Below, in pieces: positions 35,988 through 44,646 of a stretch of DNA of 46,442 nucleotides (positions are counted from its first letter, which is position 1; every line of letters begins with the position of its first letter). Source of the DNA: a virus. Location: IMG/VR virus record IMGVR_UViG_3300020171_000050, positions 1 through 46,442 of that record; one strand, given 5' to 3'. The position numbers were made by a program, and so were the translations under genes. The notes under the pieces are model-generated. The model did not search any database and had not been told where the DNA came from. It worked only from the letters and a program-made list of their open reading frames with translations.

Positions 35988-36060
35988 ACTTAACGCCTCC
36001 CCACAAAGCCCCGGCAATGGCTACCAGAACGACAATGACTCCCCCGGCTGCTGTCCACAT
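35866..36060 (-). CDS. Inner-membrane spanin (Rz-like), short
   Basis: 64 residues: one N-terminal membrane span (residues 5-24, AGGVIVVLVAIAGALWGGVK) followed by a short charged periplasmic tail (TRQRKKDAEGRAEDMARN). It starts at a TGATG overlap with the upstream gene and overlaps the lipoprotein gene in another frame. It is short for an i-spanin; a holin-like role is an alternative, but the overlap supports the spanin reading. Confidence 0.62.
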   Translation of the reverse strand: MWTAAGGVIVVLVAIAGALWGGVKYGETRQRKKDAEGRAEDMARNAGVAAQPDISRPLGGMRPR

Positions 36061-36272
36061 CAGTCGGCGTCCGGAATATCAAAGGTACGCCGTACCAACT
36101 CGCACAGGGGCAGGATGAGCCTGTCATCAATGGTGGAAGCAGATCCCAGCACGTGATCTTCGATGAAGTCCAACAGGAAGTCGGCGAACCTTTTCAGGAT
36201 CTCCTCGGCCTTTTCACTAGAAAGGGTCCTTAGAAAAATCTCTACCAATGCTGTCAAAATCTGTGCTTTCAT
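36060..36272 (-). CDS. Lysis-cassette protein of unknown function
   Basis: 70 residues, helical, with a conserved-looking end (DDRLILPLCELVRRTFDIPD). An amphipathic helix FADFLLDFIEDHVLG lies in the middle but is too acidic for a transmembrane span. Similar proteins appear between endolysin and spanin genes of other podoviruses. Unknown function. It overlaps the i-spanin start. Confidence 0.5.
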   Translation of the reverse strand: MKAQILTALVEIFLRTLSSEKAEEILKRFADFLLDFIEDHVLGSASTIDDRLILPLCELVRRTFDIPDAD

Positions 36273-36346
36273 GACTTATCCTCCTTGAAAAATTGAACTG
36301 ACTACAAAGCCCCATGCCAGTAGCCAGAGCCATAGGGTTAAGGGTT

Positions 36347-37207
36347 TCACTTCTTTGCCTTCTTCTTTTCCTCGATCTCTTTCTTTCGGATTTCCAGACA
36401 CCCCATTTCTGTTTTTGTGGAATCAAAAAGGAAATCATAATGCTCTTTTTCCAACCAATCATAAATACGGTCGATTGGGATGAACAGGCCCATGTGACTA
36501 ATGGGGGTCGCCCATCCCACAACCGGCACCAAGGACGGTATGCCTATCAACTGGCCTGGTGCGTCAAGAAACATGGCCCCGCCTGAATTCCCATAAATGA
36601 TCTGCGAAGAACTCATGTGGTAGGGGAGGCTATTAATTTGGAAGTTCTTGCGGGTGATAATTCCGGTCGTTGGCAGAGGGGGGAAGCCAAGACTACATCC
36701 CACAGCAACCGTTTCGTCCATGACGTGCAGGTCATTCTCTTTCTTCCTTGGGTACAGGGCTGCGATATAATCGGCCTTTTTCTCAGAACTGAGTTTTACG
36801 AGGGCCATATCTTCATCTTTGTTGTAGGCCATGATTTCAGCCTCAACCTTGAGGGTGCCGACCGGGACGGACAAATTTTTATACTGAAAAATCTCGACAT
36901 AAATAATCCCGCGTTTCTCTTTTTTTACATCCTCCCCTAGAACGGAGTCCCATTCCTCGGAAATAGTAATCGCACCATCAACCACATGCTGATTTGTCAG
37001 GACATAGGTAGAGTAGGTTTCTTTACCGCTATCGTAGCCATTGAGTTTGGAATAGATGATCGTTCCTGAGCCAGCAGTGTTCCCCGTGGTGATTCTTACG
37101 ACCGGGTAAATCATGGCGGTATGGGCCTTTTCTCCGGACATAAAGGCATAGGTAGTGGATCCCATCAGAAACAGGGCGATTGCGATTAAAACGATAAGTC
37201 TTTTCAT
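36347..37207 (-). CDS. Secreted trypsin-like serine protease
   Basis: 286 residues. Residues 1-21 are a Sec signal peptide. The catalytic triad is visible in order: His74 (LTNQHVVDG), Asp133 (DEDMALVKL) and Ser208 (YGNSGGAMF), with the HtrA/trypsin-like fold. The C-terminal 30 residues are highly basic and helical (KKEIEEKKKAKK). It should act in the periplasm or outside the cell. Located between the endolysin and spanin genes, it could weaken envelope proteins during lysis, or cut host proteins earlier. GAAGGAAGG precedes the ATG. Confidence 0.78.
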   Translation of the reverse strand: MKRLIVLIAIALFLMGSTTYAFMSGEKAHTAMIYPVVRITTGNTAGSGTIIYSKLNGYDSGKETYSTYVLTNQHVVDGAITISEEWDSVLGEDVKKEKRGIIYVEIFQYKNLSVPVGTLKVEAEIMAYNKDEDMALVKLSSEKKADYIAALYPRKKENDLHVMDETVAVGCSLGFPPLPTTGIITRKNFQINSLPYHMSSSQIIYGNSGGAMFLDAPGQLIGIPSLVPVVGWATPISHMGLFIPIDRIYDWLEKEHYDFLFDSTKTEMGCLEIRKKEIEEKKKAKK

Positions 37208-37254
37208 TTCCTTCCTTCTTTTGTTTTATTTACTCGTTCAAACTCGATTGCCAT

Positions 37255-37398
37255 TCATGTTCCATCACCTTCTCGAATATCCTTTCCAGTAATCATGTAC
37301 GTCACAAAAGAATAAATGCCTGCGATCACAAAGGGTAATGTGATAATTATCCCAATGAAATTGATCACAAGGGCTATTTTGATACATAACATTATCAT
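37255..37398 (-). CDS. 47-residue membrane protein, holin candidate
   Basis: From the ATG at 37398, with GTGGGG upstream (37392 is an alternative in-frame start). One or two hydrophobic spans cover residues 4-38 (IKIALVINFIGIIITLPFVI and AGIYSFVTYMI), with a charged C-terminus (KDIREGDGT). Position between the endolysin and protease genes makes a holin or pinholin role plausible. Confidence 0.55.
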   Translation of the reverse strand: MIMLCIKIALVINFIGIIITLPFVIAGIYSFVTYMITGKDIREGDGT

Positions 37399-37432
37399 TT
37401 ATTCCCCACTCGTCCTTCGAAAAACCTGCCAT

Positions 37433-37876
37433 TTACTTCAAAAAATAGACATACCGGCCATCCGGCATCCTACGCCACCACTGACAGACTTCAATGGCCC
37501 TGCGGTCAACGTGGAACCCGATGGGCACGAGTAGCCCTTTGTTATGCCAGTCACCATAAATGCCAATTCCTGAGAAGCCCGCTGAGGCCACATAGAAAAA
37601 CTGCTTCCGTGGTGGTTCATCGGTACCAAATACGAAATCGACGGCGCAGGCCCCCATATCGACACGGTGGTAAGATCTATCAGCATGGCCGTGGCTCCCG
37701 TCCACGTCAACACAGCCCCCTGTTTCCCACATGGTATCTATGGGCCAGCCTGTCCGTTCCCGGAGGCCGTCGAGCATGAGCAGAATCACACCGTCAATGA
37801 GTTCTCCTGAGCCAGAATGCAAGGGATCATCAAACTCTTTAGGTTCAAAATGACGAACTTGATGCCAGTGTATCAT
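37433..37876 (-). CDS. Endolysin, peptidase M15 family
   Basis: 147 residues. [19 protein letters not shown] at the start, [18 protein letters not shown] (residues about 53-70), then [17 protein letters not shown] and [17 protein letters not shown] follow the M15A-type zinc peptidase pattern used by many phages to cut peptidoglycan cross-links. Metal ligands are the His/Asp of SYHR and AVDF plus the late His of FHVD. It needs a holin or similar for release. It lies just downstream of the XhlA-like gene. Confidence 0.8.
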   Translation of the reverse strand: MIHWHQVRHFEPKEFDDPLHSGSGELIDGVILLMLDGLRERTGWPIDTMWETGGCVDVDGSHGHADRSYHRVDMGACAVDFVFGTDEPPRKQFFYVASAGFSGIGIYGDWHNKGLLVPIGFHVDRRAIEVCQWWRRMPDGRYVYFLK

Positions 37877-37882
37877 TTCCTA

Positions 37883-38068
37883 TCACCCCCGAAGGAGCAA
37901 AAAGATTACCCCGATAAGATTCATGCTAAGGGCCACGAATATGGCTATGATTGTTTTTTGCATGTTATCCCACTTTTCCCATAATTTTTTGATATCGTTT
38001 TTCATGTTTTCGATGTCAGATTTAAGGCCGGAGTGTGCTTTGCATACGGTATTTTGGATTTCATTCAT
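37883..38068 (-). CDS. XhlA-like holin accessory protein
   Basis: 61 residues. An N-terminal coiled helix (SGLKSDIENMKNDIKKLWEK) and a C-terminal membrane span (TIIAIFVALSMNLIGVIFLLL) ending RG reproduce the layout of haemolysin XhlA-type proteins, which work with holins. It lies six bases before the endolysin gene. Confidence 0.68.
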   Translation of the reverse strand: MNEIQNTVCKAHSGLKSDIENMKNDIKKLWEKWDNMQKTIIAIFVALSMNLIGVIFLLLRG

Positions 38069-38132
38069 CAGCTTTGTCTGCTCCTATTTTAGCCACTGTG
38101 CCGTTTTCAGGTTTCATGCTAGGTGTTTCCTG

Positions 38133-38333
38133 TCATTCTTTGGGTTCCACGAGTTCCACTTCAAGGGCCGCTTTGATCTCTTCTTCTGCTGAGGCAAGGC
38201 ATGAGATCTTGATATAAAGCACGCAATCCCCGCCATAAACAGGGTCGTTTATTCTCCTGTAGTCCACGGACCCGCCCGCCAGGTTTATCAGTTTGATTTC
38301 AACCTGTATGCCATTGCTTAATTTAATAATCAT
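38133..38333 (-). CDS. Small protein after the fibre gene
   Basis: 66 residues with strand-like stretches (IIKLSNGIQVEIKLINLAGG, YGGDCVLYIKISCL) and an acidic helix. It follows the fibre gene by 12 bases and has a GGAGG-type site. It might be a fibre chaperone, but no family is recognised. The 64 bases after it hold only a possible 18-codon frame that I do not call. Confidence 0.45.
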   Translation of the reverse strand: MIIKLSNGIQVEIKLINLAGGSVDYRRINDPVYGGDCVLYIKISCLASAEEEIKAALEVELVEPKE

Positions 38334-38345
38334 TTGATCTACCTC

Positions 38346-40127
38346 CTATTGTAGAATTACGCCTTTTACGGTTGTTCTGATAGACCCTGTAAACGCTGCA
38401 TCAGGAGCTATCGTCATCTTGTAATTCGTCCCATCCGGCGTAGGATTCACGACCGTAAATTTGGTTATCCCTGAAGCAAGACCGGTGGTTATAGCCACCC
38501 ACCTATCCGTATCGGACCCGTCTCCATAGATCACGTCTTCAATGGTGGTTCCTGATATTACCCCCCACATTTCAGTGATATAGGGTGTTACGCCTGTTGC
38601 GGGCGACCCAGTAAGGATAGCCTGGTTGATTCCCCCCACATATTGCGTTTCGGTGGTGCCGCTCCAGGTATTGGCCCAATTTATCTCAAAGTCTCGCTTT
38701 GGCCTAATAAGGCTTGACCCTGTGGCTGGCTGTATGGCATGAAGTTTGTTGGTAGAGGAGTCAAGCCATTGCCCCGGCGCTGGTTGGATGCCTTCGGGTT
38801 GGAGGTTCAGGGTTGCGCCTGTTCTAATGATTGTAAAATTGTCGAAGTCTCCACTTGAGTTAGTTTGGTTGGCTATAACGCATATCCCATCTGTTGTTCC
38901 CGCAGTAAAATAAAAAGTCGTTCGTCCGTTTGCTGTAACTGTTCCGTATAGCGTAGTGGTAGCTTGATTATAAACTCCCCATGTGCCAACTAAATTAGCT
39001 ACATCCATTGAAATTCGATAAGTATATCCAGCTGTCAGCGTTGTGAAGCCTGTTGTTAACTGACAGTATTGGCCTCCCGCTGTTGCGGTAAGGGAAAGAT
39101 CGCCGGCTGAATCAAACGAATTTATATTTGTGTTTGTCCAATTGTTTGCACCAGAGAAATCTCTATCAACCTGATTGGTTATGTATTCTGCCGTCTGACT
39201 CCCCCACTTATCCGCAAAGTCCACCCCGTTCTTGTAGAAAGCTAAATGCTCTGCCGCTGTTCTTGCTCGGTTGTAAGGAATAGAATAATAAACTCTTCCG
39301 GCAGACCGGACCGCTGAGGTTCCCATGGTGTAAAGAGATACTGCGTTTGTAGTGGTGACACCTGCTTCAGCGGCACTCGTAACATCAGTTCCTAATTGTG
39401 GCCCATTAACAAAAAACTGAACGGTATCTAGTGCGGCGGCCCTCGTTACTGAAAACCCTATATCAACGGCATACCCATCGGTCACTCCAACCGATGCGAG
39501 GGTGGCCGTAGAGTCAAGAGCCGTATCATTAAGAGTCAATCGCAAATAGCCCGTTGTTACACCAGAAAGAATCCATCCATTTGTTGCATCACTCTTTTGG
39601 GCAAGAATGACATTAGCGGCAGGGGTATAATCCGGGAGGAGTACACCAATGTTATAACCAAAATTGCCCGCATCGTTATCGAGGTTGGCATTATCAGCAA
39701 CCTGAATCCCGTTACTCCCGCTTGCCGCTGCGGTCATGTTGATGCCCTGGGCCATTCCCCTGGGATTCACTAAGGAATTAAGTCCAGCGTTGGCGTAGGT
39801 CGCAGGATCACCGTAAGATAGATTCCCGCTGGCATCGGATACAAGAATCAGGCCATTGGTCGCACCCGTGGTAGCTTTCACCGTCGTGAAAGCCCCCGCT
39901 GCCGGAGTCGTTGCCCCAACAGTTGTGCCGTCAATCGTGCCACCGTTGATATCAACTGTGGTAAACGTCTGCGAAGACACCCACGTATGGGCCGTGTTCA
40001 GGATCGTGGTGGTGAGCCGGAAAGCACGTTCTATCCATATCCTGTTTTCGGCCCCCACACTGCCAAATCCGAAAAAACTGCCAATCAGAAGGGCTACAAG
40101 CCCCCAAATAATAAGTCGTTTTTTCAT
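38346..40127 (-). CDS. Tail fibre/receptor-binding protein with signal peptide and carbohydrate-binding-like domains
   Basis: 593 residues from the ATG at 40127 with AAGGAGG upstream. Residues 1-26 look like a Sec signal peptide. INGGTIDGTTVGATTPAAGA (about 58-77) is a repeat motif common in phage fibres. Residues about 125-310 resemble a lectin-like beta sandwich, and about 330-440 (DFSGANNWTN, GGQYCQLTTGFTTLTAGYTY, FDNFTIIRTG) resemble a carbohydrate-binding module. The C-terminal 120 residues are beta-rich. It lies after the internal virion genes, where T7 keeps gene 17. It probably binds surface sugars. Confidence 0.62.
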   Translation of the reverse strand: MKKRLIIWGLVALLIGSFFGFGSVGAENRIWIERAFRLTTTILNTAHTWVSSQTFTTVDINGGTIDGTTVGATTPAAGAFTTVKATTGATNGLILVSDASGNLSYGDPATYANAGLNSLVNPRGMAQGINMTAAASGSNGIQVADNANLDNDAGNFGYNIGVLLPDYTPAANVILAQKSDATNGWILSGVTTGYLRLTLNDTALDSTATLASVGVTDGYAVDIGFSVTRAAALDTVQFFVNGPQLGTDVTSAAEAGVTTTNAVSLYTMGTSAVRSAGRVYYSIPYNRARTAAEHLAFYKNGVDFADKWGSQTAEYITNQVDRDFSGANNWTNTNINSFDSAGDLSLTATAGGQYCQLTTGFTTLTAGYTYRISMDVANLVGTWGVYNQATTTLYGTVTANGRTTFYFTAGTTDGICVIANQTNSSGDFDNFTIIRTGATLNLQPEGIQPAPGQWLDSSTNKLHAIQPATGSSLIRPKRDFEINWANTWSGTTETQYVGGINQAILTGSPATGVTPYITEMWGVISGTTIEDVIYGDGSDTDRWVAITTGLASGITKFTVVNPTPDGTNYKMTIAPDAAFTGSIRTTVKGVILQ

Positions 40128-40139
40128 CACATTTCCTCC

Positions 40140-40496
40140 TTAGTCGCTAGGGCCGTAATAAATGACGTAAATTGTCACCCCACTCCCGCCGGACGACATG
40201 ATGGCCCCGAAGTTGGATAACTGATAGGGGCTATCCAAAAAGAGATAGTCGCCGGAATATAGAAGCGCTCCGTTGGTAGTCTCGGGATCTGTGGTATGCC
40301 CCTTCCATCGAACAGGATCACCCTGGACGGTAATCAAGGCACTAACCGCACCACTGGTAGGCGTAAGGGTATAGACCGTTGTACCCGACATCACAATGTC
40401 TTCATCCCCCAGCACCCTCGGCTTGTTGTCGGCTTGAGCCACAGACGACAGGCACAAAAAAAGGACCGCAAGGCCCATGACAAATATCCTTTTCAT
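40140..40496 (-). CDS. Signal-peptide protein upstream of the fibre gene
   Basis: 118 residues from the ATG at 40496 with AAGGAGGAA upstream. MKRIFVMGLAVLFLCLSSVAQA is a clear Sec signal with an AxA cleavage site. The mature part is a small beta-rich protein (VYTLTPTSGAVSALITVQGD, ending TIYVIYYGPSD). It may be a surface or virion decoration protein paired with the fibre. No family recognised. Confidence 0.5.
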   Translation of the reverse strand: MKRIFVMGLAVLFLCLSSVAQADNKPRVLGDEDIVMSGTTVYTLTPTSGAVSALITVQGDPVRWKGHTTDPETTNGALLYSGDYLFLDSPYQLSNFGAIMSSGGSGVTIYVIYYGPSD

Positions 40497-40512
40497 TTTT
40501 ATTTCCTCCTTG

Positions 40513-43500
40513 TTATTGTTTTCCATATATTAATTTGCTCATATCTTGGCCGGTCTGTAATTCTTCAAAAAACAATTGTGCTTTTATAAGCGTTCTTAGA
40601 TCCTCATTGTCCAAAGAATCCCTTAACTCTCTTTTTTCTTGTTGAGTTAATCCTGCTAATGGAGCCATATTATCTATGGATGTTTTGATACCTTTCAGAT
40701 CCCCGCCTAACTCGAAGTATTTTGCTATCGCATTCATGGCTGCATTATCGTCTTTATATCGCAATGCAAGTTTAGCGTCGTATAAAGCATTTCCTCTGGG
40801 GGTGAGCCAAAAACCTTCAGAACCCTTCCCTTTGGTTTCAAGAAATTTCCTTTTCAGCACCATAAAATCGTTATATGCAATTTGTATCGGGTCATACTTG
40901 TAGATAAAAAGCCCCTCCAGTGATTCCAGATATCCCTTTGATGGTTTTTGTGTCAGAGCGATATATTCATTTTCAAGTCCAACACTTCTCATAACATGGA
41001 GGGATCTGTCCCTTACGGTACGCAAATTGAAAACATCAGGGAATATAGCCCGTCTTGACAAAAGTTCCGCACCAAGTTTCACGAAAGGTTCACCGCCTTG
41101 AACGATAATATTGACTGGGGCTTTTGCCATATCAATAGCAATTTCCTTCAGCGTCATCTTACCCTTCATTAACGCATCAACGTATTGTGGGGCCACACCC
41201 AAACCAAACCAATCTAGTACATCTCCCAATGCTCCCACTCTTGTAAATGCTAGAATCTCTCCGTCTTCATTTCGCCCAAGAACGATATGGGGCCTGTTTT
41301 TCACTTCTGGGGGAAGCATATCTTCTTCCTCTTTGAATTTCGCATTGTTCCAAACTTGCAATGCTGACCAGAAGGCCGTTGCTTTTAACATAAATTTACC
41401 GATGCGAACGGCTATAAAGGGAGTCTTGGCAAGCGTGCCGACAGCTTTTCTTCCGATGAGTTCACATACTTGGTCTGACTCCGCCGCATTTCTGGAGATT
41501 CTGATGTATCGTCTAAAGTTTGCCTCCTTCCATGACCAGAACGGAAATAGATGTTCCCTGATATTTTGACCCATTATTCCAACACGGTCGTATGCACCTA
41601 ACAGGTCGTTTGACATCATGTAAGCTCTATCCTTGATATCATTTAATCCCTTAACTTCTTCAGGAATAGACGCTGCAAAGTCTTTTGGCATTCTCTCAGG
41701 CGATTCCGTCATTTCTTTTAGGAATCTCCTGTAAGCCGCAAAACGCAAGATAGATTCTCTGAAATCCGTTGAGAGTCTCGCAGTTTTCCAATAGGTCTGC
41801 CATACTTTTAAGGGAATTTTTGTTAGTCCTGTTTTCTGTTCCTGGAGGTGCATGAACATCCCGAATTTATTAAGCTCTCCCATCTCGTGAGCCTGAAGAT
41901 TTGATTGCATACCTCCGCGTTCAAACCAGTCTCTCAGTTCTCCTTGCATGGTCTTTCCTTGAGCATAGACTCCCCATAGTTCTTTAACAGCATTGGGCAT
42001 TTCCATGAACACAGATGGCCGACCAGCAAAAGCCCCATCAGCGTCCCCTGTGAGGTTTCTCAAATTATATTTGAAATACCGCCTCGGGGATATAAGTTGC
42101 CAGATTTTCCAGCTTTTAATTATCTTTGCGTGAGCCGTTGAAATCAGATTGTCAGCCTTTTCGGTAGTAAGGTTATTAAGTGTGTCAATTATTTCATTCT
42201 TTAGGACATATTCTTTGCGTTTTCCTCCAACAGCGAGAACTTTACCAATCTGATCCTTAGTAAGCCCTATTTCTTCCAATGCTCCCGATTGTAACATTTC
42301 GGCAAGTTTAGCCGGAATGGAATCAGCAAGGTAAAATACACTCCCTTGCCTGGGTTGCCATGTGTCATAACCATCCGGGATAGCATCTCGCCAGTTTTCT
42401 AAGTTTTCCGCTTTCGCCTGTTTTCTTACCACATCGGCAATATTATAGTTCCTATTAATAGCATCTATGGTTTTGGCAACTTGGAGATCATAAAGCATTT
42501 GTGCCATTACTTCATGTTCTGCTTGGATGTAATCAGTGTTGATATCTAATTCGCTTCCCTTGCGTTTTTTTAGAAATCCTCTATCTGCTGGTGTTTTCAG
42601 TTTCCTTCCGGTTCCAGTAATGTTCTTGAGTTCCATATAGTCAAGAACTTGATGCCTAAAGTAATCTTTCCGACTAAGTTTTTCAGATACGTCAAATCCT
42701 ATAGCCTTCATGGATTTTGTATAATCATTCTTTAAGGCAGTCCATACAGTACTCCGTCTTTCAAGAGCATCCTTAACAGATGGCGATTGATTCACCGCCT
42801 TATCAAGCGAGGCTTTTTCCGCCTTCAGGGTATTTTTATCAAATCCAAACGGAAGCGGTTTACCTTCCTTGGCCACCTGCGCAAGATCATCCAACAACAC
42901 CTTGCGCCAGAATAAATTATAATCAGGTTTGTCTAAATGAAGAGTTATTCCTTGTATGGTCGTTAGGGTATCATGGCCCGTTACGCCTTTTTGTTTGGCA
43001 AGTTTCCTGAGATCGAATTGCAACTGAGCAAATTCCGAAGTTTTGGGTAGCAATTCAAACTCTCTTGTCATTTGATGGCTGAGGGAAACAAATTTATCTT
43101 TTATGGTCTGCCAGAACGAATCAGACTTTATGCCTTTAGCCGCTTGGATTCTCGCCTCTATATCGGGATTGCTGAACGTAAACATTGGCCCAGCCTCCCC
43201 CCCTATGCCGACAGAACCCCGTTGCGCCATCTCTTTTGCAACTGTATCTATTTCCTTGCTGAATTCAGAGTCTATATCCTGTATCGTCTTAGGGGCCACG
43301 GCTTTCTCGGCGGGCGCAGGCTCGACTTTCTCGGCGGGGGTTGGCTCACGCAACACCTTGATGTCACTGATACGCTGGTCGCCTAAGTAAAAGGTAGCGG
43401 CCTTCATCTCAGGAGTAAGAGAGGGATGGGCCTCCCCGAGTGTCCAAGAAGCATGTGAACCCTGGATTGATCCGTCCTTAAATCCATAGAGAATCAAGGG

Positions 43501-44646
43501 CTTTATCTCGTTCAAATCCGTTATACCCATTTCCTTCATGACATCAGAAATAGGCACATGGGGCATACCCTTTAGGCGCTCCCTTACGGTGTCGTAGGCT
43601 TGCTTCAGGGTGGGCTTCTCGGCCTTTGAGACTTCTTTTGCTTTCTGATAGACTTCTGGAATGGTTTCTTTGTCTTGAAGCAACTCTTTTCTAATAAAGG
43701 GATCTTCAGAAATGTCCATCATAATGTTATTCGGAGTTTTACCGGTATCGGCATAAATGGTTCTAAGTTTTCTGGCCACACTCGTTGACATTTTCATACC
43801 ACCGATTAAAATAGCGGCATCTATAAAGTCTTTTGGTTCTGGTATCTGTCCCTCAAGTGCGCTCCCAACAGTAACCATGGCTGCTATTTCTGCTGGAAAC
43901 CCACCGACTGCACCAGCCGCACCAGTAGCTACACCAGTAGCAAAACCTTTTAGGGTTTCATCCGCTGCACCTATAGTTCGCCTCCAAAACTCGCCAAATG
44001 AATCAATCTCACCTTTCTCGTATTTATCCATGAGAACTTTTCTAATTCCCGAAGGAAGGGCAAAGGCTCCACCTAATGCCGTTAATGGGGCTGCTGGGCC
44101 ACCTCCAGCACTTCCGATAATGGCACCTGGCACCATAAATGGAAGATCCCCGGCTAGTTGCGCTCCTTGTGCTAATATTCTTTGCGTTGCGGGCAGTTCT
44201 TTTAATTGCTCCGGTGACAGTTTATCCGGCTTTTTCCCCCTATAAAGGAGACCAGATACAGAACTTTGAAACCCTGATTCTATGGCCTGTCCGGTTGTTG
44301 GTTCAAAATAAGATGGCGGTTTACCTGTTTCTCTGGCTTTCTGCATGGAGATTGCAGCTTGGGCTTTGCGGGCTTCCCAGCTAGGTTCAAATGTTTCAAA
44401 AAACTTATCCCATAAGGATGCAGGTTTTCCTTGGCTTATAGATGGGCTAGGCATTGCTGTGAATTCGTCATTGGCAAGTTTGTCAACTGCCGTCTTTATA
44501 TCTGTATTGTCCACATATTTTGTAGCGACCGCCCCTTTAGCCTTTGCAAATACGTCACTCATGTCAGCATCGGTAGGGGGTTTATCTCCATACCATGCAA
44601 ATGTAACGGTTTTTCCTGTTTCCGTGTCCTGTACCGTGTAGTCCAT
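40513..44646 (-). CDS. Giant internal virion (ejection) protein, gp16-like position
   Basis: 1,377 residues. The N-terminus (VQDTETGKTVTFAWYGDKPP) and residues about 145-285 include Gly/Ala-rich hydrophobic segments (GAIIGSAGGGPAAPLTALGG, GVATGAAGAVGG) that could insert into membranes. The rest is largely helical with polyvalent-protein-like features. In T7-like phages the last and largest internal protein is ejected into the cell with the DNA and spans the envelope. I see no lysozyme or transglycosylase catalytic motif. The stop of the preceding gene and its ATG lie one base apart. Confidence 0.62.
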   Translation of the reverse strand: MDYTVQDTETGKTVTFAWYGDKPPTDADMSDVFAKAKGAVATKYVDNTDIKTAVDKLANDEFTAMPSPSISQGKPASLWDKFFETFEPSWEARKAQAAISMQKARETGKPPSYFEPTTGQAIESGFQSSVSGLLYRGKKPDKLSPEQLKELPATQRILAQGAQLAGDLPFMVPGAIIGSAGGGPAAPLTALGGAFALPSGIRKVLMDKYEKGEIDSFGEFWRRTIGAADETLKGFATGVATGAAGAVGGFPAEIAAMVTVGSALEGQIPEPKDFIDAAILIGGMKMSTSVARKLRTIYADTGKTPNNIMMDISEDPFIRKELLQDKETIPEVYQKAKEVSKAEKPTLKQAYDTVRERLKGMPHVPISDVMKEMGITDLNEIKPLILYGFKDGSIQGSHASWTLGEAHPSLTPEMKAATFYLGDQRISDIKVLREPTPAEKVEPAPAEKAVAPKTIQDIDSEFSKEIDTVAKEMAQRGSVGIGGEAGPMFTFSNPDIEARIQAAKGIKSDSFWQTIKDKFVSLSHQMTREFELLPKTSEFAQLQFDLRKLAKQKGVTGHDTLTTIQGITLHLDKPDYNLFWRKVLLDDLAQVAKEGKPLPFGFDKNTLKAEKASLDKAVNQSPSVKDALERRSTVWTALKNDYTKSMKAIGFDVSEKLSRKDYFRHQVLDYMELKNITGTGRKLKTPADRGFLKKRKGSELDINTDYIQAEHEVMAQMLYDLQVAKTIDAINRNYNIADVVRKQAKAENLENWRDAIPDGYDTWQPRQGSVFYLADSIPAKLAEMLQSGALEEIGLTKDQIGKVLAVGGKRKEYVLKNEIIDTLNNLTTEKADNLISTAHAKIIKSWKIWQLISPRRYFKYNLRNLTGDADGAFAGRPSVFMEMPNAVKELWGVYAQGKTMQGELRDWFERGGMQSNLQAHEMGELNKFGMFMHLQEQKTGLTKIPLKVWQTYWKTARLSTDFRESILRFAAYRRFLKEMTESPERMPKDFAASIPEEVKGLNDIKDRAYMMSNDLLGAYDRVGIMGQNIREHLFPFWSWKEANFRRYIRISRNAAESDQVCELIGRKAVGTLAKTPFIAVRIGKFMLKATAFWSALQVWNNAKFKEEEDMLPPEVKNRPHIVLGRNEDGEILAFTRVGALGDVLDWFGLGVAPQYVDALMKGKMTLKEIAIDMAKAPVNIIVQGGEPFVKLGAELLSRRAIFPDVFNLRTVRDRSLHVMRSVGLENEYIALTQKPSKGYLESLEGLFIYKYDPIQIAYNDFMVLKRKFLETKGKGSEGFWLTPRGNALYDAKLALRYKDDNAAMNAIAKYFELGGDLKGIKTSIDNMAPLAGLTQQEKRELRDSLDNEDLRTLIKAQLFFEELQTGQDMSKLIYGKQ

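Noticed and set aside
38346-40127. Diversity-generating retroelement acting on the fibre gene, suggested by the BPP-1-like head
   Set aside because: No reverse transcriptase, accessory gene or template/variable repeat pair was seen in the window.
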